Made by a program: the position numbers and the translations under genes. The notes under the pieces were generated by a model. The model made no database searches. It was not told the DNA's origin and worked only from the letters and a program-made list of their open reading frames with translations. From Echinarachnius parma (Eukaryota > Echinodermata > Echinoidea > Clypeasteroida > Echinarachniidae): 64,000 nucleotides of DNA. The stretch covers positions 1 to 64,000 of the forward strand of contig JBAMJV010010126.1 of NCBI GenBank assembly GCA_037951105.1. Reading direction: 5' to 3'. Positions 57,442 through 64,000 of this stretch are shown piece by piece. Each line of letters opens with the position of its first letter. Within the stretch, counting starts at the first letter, position 1.

Positions 57442-60400
57442 GTGAGTCTTGTCAAAAAAACACCCCTGCCCTCTTTGCAGTGCAGTGAAGTCACGCTTTA
57501 TATATTTATGCTTTATGTGTCAATGTTTAAAATTATATATTTTGTATTTTTTTAAGTAAATTTTTTCTAATATTTTCATTTTGTAATATTCATATCTCTG
57601 CATATGATTTTTTTCTTCAAAATATAAATTCATTTTTATTTAATTAATTTTGTATATTTTTAAAATTATAATTTTCATGTTTTTTTAAATGTTTTATGTT
57701 TATTATATTTTTATGTTTATTATATATGCATATACTTGCATACATGGATGTGTATTTGTTATGATTTTTTTAATGAATTGCAGAGATGCTTACTTTCCAA
57801 ATAGTACATTATTAATTTATTTGTATGTCTTTTGCAACTGATATAACTGTTAGGTTTTGAAATCTTAAGAGCCAATAATTCCAAGTATACGTCTCTATGA
57901 TTTGTATGTATGTGTTAAGAAGTGTTATGCTTTATATAACCAAATGTTGATCATGCAAAGTGTGTGTGTTTATTTTTTTTTCTTCGGAATCGAAACATCT
58001 ATAGAGCCTATATATATATTGCCTTGAAATACACCTCCCAAAGTAATTAACAGTAGATTGTGGTTTAGTTTCCTGGAACAAATGTGTTTATAAGGGCTTT
58101 CAAATGGTCCATTTATACTCATTTAGTTGTTCTAATGTCATTAATTTTGTCAATGTCTTGCTTTTGATCTTGATTGCTTTTTTATAATCTGAAGAATGAG
58201 TGCAAAGTTCAACCAGTTTCGCATTAGGAAAGATTTTCTGTGTACCAAAACCACTGTGAGCATGTTTTTGTTTCATTTTTTTAAATTTTATTTTATTGCT
58301 GTGTTTTTACTAAAATACAGTTCACGATACAAGGAAATGGAGACGAAATAAAACATACCTTCAAATCAAAATATATTATATGCAAAGTTAAAGTTCAATT
58401 CATGTAAGCTTGCTACTTTCAACTATTTTCCACTCATTTTATCCACTGATGTAAATTCTGCTAGGATCTCTAATTTAGGCACACAATTGGTTCTCATTTT
58501 CTTACACTGACAACTTTTTTAAAGCTCTATTTTCTTCATTCATCTTCAAACTCTCTTACACAGAATCATACTAGTAGTTTTACTAATATAATACTTTCCA
58601 TCACAGTTCAAGAAAAAATAACATTTAAAAATAAATATTTCAGTAGAAGTAACCCTTGGATGCATTGCTATATATTTGATAGGATGCATAATCCTGAGAG
58701 GGCCTTGAAAGATAAAACATATATTATCAAAGATGGAACCTTATGCTACCGTTTTGTATTTCTAGGGCATTGGTGGTGCTACCCCTCTGGAATGGGGGAG
58801 AACTATATTTAGAGTGTAATTTGCCTATAGATAGATGATTAACACTGGATGACGTTTTGGAAACTATGTTTTTGCCCCCAAACAAAATGATTTTGGTTTC
58901 CACCACAGTGCAGGCCATATATTCCTAATGATATTTTTCAGTATAGACAGAAAGCAGTTCTTCACCTGTAATGTTGGAGGGGGGTGGGGGTGTGACAGGG
59001 GCAGCTACATGTATACAGGTCTTTTTTGGGAAGGGGAATGCAGTTGCGCCCCCCCCCCCCCCCCTTACTTAATATGTGTGTTAGGTTGGGGGCAATGCCT
59101 GTCATCTTCTATTGTTAGGTTTAACTGCATACTTATTTTCTCTAGTCATGTTTACTTTTTGCAGGTTCTCTTATTTTTGTAGCCTGAATAGAAACTTCAC
59201 AAGAAGAAAACAAACAGGGTAAAACATTTATCCTGCACCGTAATCTCCTGGATGTCTGTCATCTTGTGTTTCATGTTTAGTGGGAAAATGGTGTCAAAGA
59301 TCTAGAAACAGCCCCGCCGGTGGCTGCTGTGACCCATTAATAAATGCCAGTAGTTTAGTTGCTGAATGAGATTTGAGATGATTCTTTCTAATAAATATTT
59401 TGTCCATCTAATCATAAAACTACTACGGCAACATCAACAACAACGACAACAGCAACAGCAAAACACATAACTACTAGTGTGTGAGGCAGGGAATACATGT
59501 TATCAAGCTATTCAAATATCTTGTTACTTATTGTTAATTTGTACATTATTCAAATTATCACTTTATTGGGGGATGATGATTTGAATATATTTGAACAAAA
59601 AATACACGTAGATGTAAGATAACAATTTATTCACACAAGGGCAATAAAATAACTTAAAGATTTCTACAAATCTGATGGAAACTATTTGCAAAGCAACGTG
59701 ACAAAGTATGCTGATCTGACTTGAATCATATTCTACATGTAGTTTGACAACCTTTATGATATAATTTTGTTATCAAATCAAACAATATGAGTGCTTCAAT
59801 TGAATTAGACTATTTTAAGGTTTGATTCGAAGAACTGTTATCATAAAGGTTGTCATAAAAACATAAACTAGAATATGATTGTATATATCTATATATTTTA
59901 TTGTTTATTGACTGAATACTGGGTGGGCAGATACATGTACACATTTTAATTTGTAAAAGTAAATCCCCGCTTGACCCCAATTTGAATGTGCAAATAGAAA
60001 TGAAAGCGTGTGAAATTTTAGAAATTATACGTAGACGTGCATAATACCTCCCATTGTTGTAGGCTAGATTTACTGTAAAGGCGTCGTTGTTTGTTGCTTG
60101 AAGCTTTTTGCGCACTATCCAGTGAAGCATTATCATATGATAACCAGTGTGTATAATTCACATAATTTGCAATAGATCCAAGGACCTTTTTTTAATTCAA
60201 TTTAGTTTTTATAGTACTGGGAGAAGTGTAATATTCTGAATTTTGTTTTTTCATTTGTATACATATTTAATAGGTTGCAAAGTGTGTTTGTGTGGTTTGA
60301 TAGATTTTGACTAGCAATTGAGCAAAGGCAAAACAGAAATTGAATAGGTTTTTAGTATTCAGAAATCATTTATAGGCAATTGTTCATAAAATGTTAATTC

Positions 60401-62848
60401 ATTATAAACACATTGTATTATAGCAGTAGTGCAAGGAGTCATGAGCATTACAGTTTATCAGATGTGGTTCGGTAATGCATTAAAATAAAAAATATAACAA
60501 CATTGACGACGAGGCAACTTCATTTGTAGGAGGAATATTCATGAAGTGGGGTCATTTTGAAAGCTACGAGTATGACATGAGTATATGTACTGTTTATAAA
60601 TATAACAAAATTATTAAAAAAAGATAACAAAATAAGTTTATAACCATATTTCATATCCATTGACTATTTTTAAAGAGATGAACAATTCATAATTGTAAAT
60701 TATGATAATACAAGTCATACATTAAATTGGTATGAAAATGTTCATTCAGTATGATCCTTGCCCCTCACTACTACATATATATGTAAACAGCTGCACCATG
60801 CTTTTCTTCATAGTTGTTTGCTCGATCGTGCGCATTTCATCGCCCAAGAAATGGAAGATGGAGTTGTGTCGGTATGAGAAAATTTGCAATGCATTTATGA
60901 GTTATGCACACACTGCCTGCCTTCCAAGATGTCAACGAACAAAGTCATTTGAGGAATGTAATCAAATCATCGTGATTGTGTGCTCTCCTCATTTGCTCTT
61001 ATTGGAATCTCTAATTCCACTATCCTCTATTCCGCCACTTCTGAGGGGGAAATGGGATAGCATTCAGCCTCGAATGGTATGTGTACGTACACATTGTATG
61101 CACCAATGTTATGATGAATGTGAGTAGATGAGTAGAGTGGGAATAAGTGACAGGCGGCTTGGAAGGTCTTGCGGTGATTGAACGTGGGATGGGCATCATG
61201 GACTGCATCCTTTCTCTGGGGTTTGTTTCATGTTGCTGCTGATGTGACAATGTTTCTATTTGAAAAGTATAATAATAAAAGCAAATTGACAAAATGGTGA
61301 ATTCTGATCAAAGAATCTGTAATTATATTGGGTCAGCTGGAAAAATGTGCAGTGCATAAATATACTTAGATAGCTTTGTACATTATATACGTAAGAGATA
61401 TCACATTTCTCATCTGTGGTGATTCAGTTTTCTTCCAAATAATTTGACAGTTAAATTTCACGGTAGTTTTTTTTTGTATTAAACATCTACAAGTCAGAAT
61501 ATTATCCTGACCATATCTTATCCCTTTTGTTCAAACTATGTGTAGTTTGCAAGTTGAATTTATATCAATGATTTATTAATTATTATCTCTACTTATTCCT
61601 TTGTTAACACTGCAGTATTTTTAATTTGCTCTGAAGTTCCCCTAAACAATTTGAAGGGTACTCCCCTATGAATGATTTGAATCTGAGAGAACATTTCCTG
61701 GTATGTGTACTTTTATTGACATCTAACAGAGAGGAGAAATGACAGCTGAAGTTTCGAGAGGAAACACATGCAAGAATACATACACTTTTTACCTCAACAA
61801 AACTTGATTGATATTCTATATAGATGGAGTATGACATGTATGTATTTGAATTGATAGTGCATTTGCAGGCATTGCTGCAATTGGATATATAATGCTGTAA
61901 ATAAAATGGCAGATATGTCATAACATGAACCTACTAGTTCTAAATACAACATGTACATATTTGGACATAGATAGTATTGCTGTCTTTTTGTGCAAGTTGT
62001 TGATTTTATTGAAATAGTTAAATAATCCACCATCAGCCATCTATTTTTAACTTGAAATGTTTCTTTCTGGATGACACGTAATGGCCTTGTGTTTATTCTT
62101 CCTCTTGTCATACAATCCCCAGGGATTCTAACCAGGGAAAGTCATGGTTGCTTAGAAGTGCATTGTGTAGAATGGCACTCAAATTTACAAATGTATTGTT
62201 CATGCCCAGCCTATACAATACACCGTAAATAAAAGTTAAAACAGGTTTGATTGTAGCAATAGTTCTGATGAAGTTCCTGGTTCCAGAGAAAAACATGGGA
62301 TGACTGTAATATTTGTATATTAAGTATTTGTTGTTTGTTGTTGTTATTGTTTGTTTATAACTGTTCTTTAGATCTAGATATCAGTTTGTCTGTACTGTAG
62401 ATTTGTTCTGTTTATAAGTTGCGGGTACGATGTCAGGTAGATCTTTTTTTGCTATGCATGTGTTTTTATGATTTGTTGTGTGCAAGCAGTATGTCCGGAG
62501 TGAATGGAGCCTGCCTGAGTGTGTGTATGTGCGTGCATGTTGCATATCAGAGCAAGTGTGTGTGTGCTTGTGATAATTAGGTATTTATTACCTCTGCCAA
62601 GGAGGTTATGTTTTCGGTCCCGTTTGTTTGTTTGTTCGTCACCAGTCTCCTCCGACCTGCGCACAATTTCACAGATATCTCAACCACTTTTTCGTAGAAC
62701 CATCGTGTTCATCTAGAATAGAACCCATTCAATTTTCAAGGTCAAAATTCAAAGGGCAAGGATTTAATGAAATTTGAGTGTTGGTGGAGGTATGCACTCC
62801 CTGAGTGCACTGCATCTCCGCAACGAAGTAGCCGGAGGCATTATGTTT
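57442..62848 (+). other. PACS intron 6, first part
   Basis: Very AT-rich after the donor (57500-58000). No further PACS exon is recognised; the next conserved PACS segment (KQKFVALLKRFKVSD-like) is absent from the window. Contains a C run at 59049-59064, a CAACAAC/CAGCAA tract at 59420-59462, and the hairpin at 59725-59879. Confidence 0.7.
59725..59879. repeat. 155-bp imperfect hairpin
   Basis: 59725-59784 (from ATCATATTCTA through GACAACCTTTATGAT to ATCAAATCAAAC) pairs with 59819-59879 at roughly three quarters identity, separated by a loop of about 35 bases. Likely an old palindromic miniature element. The arms are too long and AT-rich for a confident microRNA precursor. Confidence 0.6.
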
Positions 62849-62911
62849 TCGGGTTGTCCGTCCGTCCGTACGTCCGTACGTACGTACGTCCGTACGTACG
62901 TCCGTACGTAC
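62849..62911. repeat. (CGTA/CCGT)n microsatellite
   Basis: Short tetranucleotide run of GTCCGTCCGTACGTACG words, immediately before the 151-bp tandem array and part of the same larger repeat, whose ends carry GGCGGAGGCAT/GCCGGAGGCAT. Confidence 0.85.
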
Positions 62912-62920
62912 ATCCCGTTC

Positions 62921-63830
62921 TCGTGATCGCGTTATCTCAAGAACCGATCGACGGATTTTCACCAAACTTGGGTCATGTATGTATCTTGGGGGGCCAATGA
63001 TCTGATTAGATTTTGGGGTCATGAGGTCAAAGGTCAAAGGTCACAGAGCTCATTATATATGCAAAAATAGCTCGTGATCGCGTTATCTCAAGAACGGATT
63101 GATGGATTCTGACCAAACTTGGTACATGTATGTATCTTGGGGGGCCAATGATCTGATTAGATTTTGGGGTCATGAGGTCAAAGGTCAAAGGTCACAGAGC
63201 TCATTATATATGCAAAAATAGCTCGTGATCGCGTTATCTCAAGAACGGATTGATGGATTCTGACCAAACTTGGTACATGTATGTATCTTGGGGGGCCAAT
63301 GATCTGATTAGATTTTGGGGTCATGAGGTCAAAGGTCACAGAGTTCATTATATATGCAAAAATAGCTCGTGATCGCGTTATCTCAAGAACGGATTGATGG
63401 ATTCTGACCAAACTTGGTACATGTATGTATCTTGGGGGGCCAATGATCTGATTAGATTTTGGGGTCATGAGGTCAAAGGTCAAAGGTCACAGAGTTCATT
63501 ATATATGCAAAAATAGCTCGTGATCGCGTTATCTCAAGAAGGGATTGACAGATTCTGACCAAACTTGGTACATGTATGTATCTTGGGGGGGGGGGGGGGG
63601 GGCAGATGATCTGATTAGATTTTGGGGTCATGAGGTCAAAGGTCAAAGGTCACAGCGCTCATTATATATGCAAAAATAGCTTAAGATTGGAAATCTCAAG
63701 AACTGAATATCAGATTTCAATCCAACTTGATACCTGAATGTATAATAGGGAACAATTGTAGTCATTAGATTTTGGGGTCATGAGGGCAAAGGTCAAGGTC
63801 ACTTATAGCTCATAATTGTGATACATCAAG
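62921..63830 (+). repeat. 151-bp tandem repeat array with AGGTCA direct repeats
   Basis: Units starting TCGTGATCGCGTTATCTCAA at 62921, 63072, 63223, 63367 and 63518, then two decayed units from about 63681 and 63816. Periods are 151, 151, 144 and 151; the short one lost 7 bases by dropping one GGTCAAA. The 63518 unit has a G run at 63585-63602. Each full unit carries GAGGTCAAAGGTCAAAGGTCA or the two-site form. The minus-strand frame across it arises from the repeat and shifts register with each 151-bp unit. Confidence 0.93.
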
Positions 63831-63936
63831 ATCTAAAAGACAGAGTACCATCAAAATTGAGTTGACAGAATTAATTCTGTGTACATGTTGATTTGGGCTT
63901 GATATAAATAAATTGCGTAATGGCGGAGGCATCATT

Positions 63937-63954
63937 TTCGACTGCGCGCAGTCG
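63937..63954. repeat. Short palindrome at the end of the large repeat
   Basis: TCGACTGCGCGCAGTCGA, an 18-base perfect palindrome preceded by GGCGGAGGCATCATTTT, which mirrors GCCGGAGGCATTATGTTTT near 62831. It probably marks the right end of the element holding the array. Confidence 0.6.
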
Positions 63955-64000
63955 AAGATCCATCTAGTTTTAATAATGCATTATGAATCTCCCATTTGTT

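Noticed and set aside
57265-57555. 96-codon frame extending on both sides of PACS exon 6
   Set aside because: The middle is the true exon, but splice sites at 57301 and 57402/57441 bound it; the tails are intron.
59725-59879. MicroRNA precursor
   Set aside because: Arms near 60 bases with many mismatches and high AT; better explained as an old foldback repeat.
60732-61127. 131-codon frame as a possible next PACS exon or nested gene
   Set aside because: No similarity to PACS, no bounding splice sites in phase, AT-rich composition.
63178-63483. 101-codon minus-strand frame with a repeated peptide (FDLMTPKSNQIIGPPRYIH)
   Set aside because: Arises from the 151-bp tandem repeat; 151 is not a multiple of three, so the frame persists only where the 144-bp unit falls. 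Not a protein-coding repeat.

Overview
The window is animal nuclear DNA: spliced coding exons with GT-AG introns of 1.5 to 20 kb, no compact operons, and dense microsatellites, miniature inverted-repeat elements and one LTR retrotransposon. The retrotransposon type (Gmr1-like, best known from deuterostomes) and the general repeat style suggest a marine deuterostome invertebrate, most likely an echinoderm. I cannot name the species from sequence alone.

One host gene is recognised with confidence: the 5' part of a PACS gene (phosphofurin acidic cluster sorting protein, single ortholog of vertebrate PACS1/PACS2) on the + strand. Six coding exons (11911-12005, 16517-16604, 18143-18232, 28724-28849, 36724-36850, 57302-57402 or -57441) join with matching splice phases. 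They encode the amino-terminal peptide, the cargo/adaptor-binding (furin-binding) region and the start of the acidic autoregulatory segment. The rest of the gene lies beyond position 64000.

Layout: 1-11890 holds no gene I can support. It contains old repeats, C/G homopolymers, a 381-bp (AGG)n tract, and a 338-bp nearly perfect palindrome about 1 kb upstream of the PACS start codon. From 11911 to the end is PACS, mostly intron. Intron 3 carries a complete, very young 7.8-kb LTR retrotransposon in antisense (19916-27702; 921-bp LTRs differing at one base that I could see; 5-bp target duplication ATTGG). It has one uninterrupted 1439-codon gag-pol frame whose integrase lies before reverse transcriptase. 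This is Ty3/gypsy-type protein sequence in the Ty1/copia order, the hallmark of Gmr1-like elements.

The other introns contain small DNA transposons whose ends can be defined by eye: three copies of a GCCCCC-rich family with 8-bp target duplications (hAT type), two longer elements sharing GCTGAGTC-type ends, and several TTAA-flanked elements, two of which abut and share one TTAA. There are also degenerate tandem arrays (48.28-51.0 kb and 52.54-52.90 kb) and, at the right edge, a 151-bp tandem repeat whose units carry AGGTCA direct repeats resembling nuclear-receptor sites. No tRNA, rRNA or CRISPR was seen.
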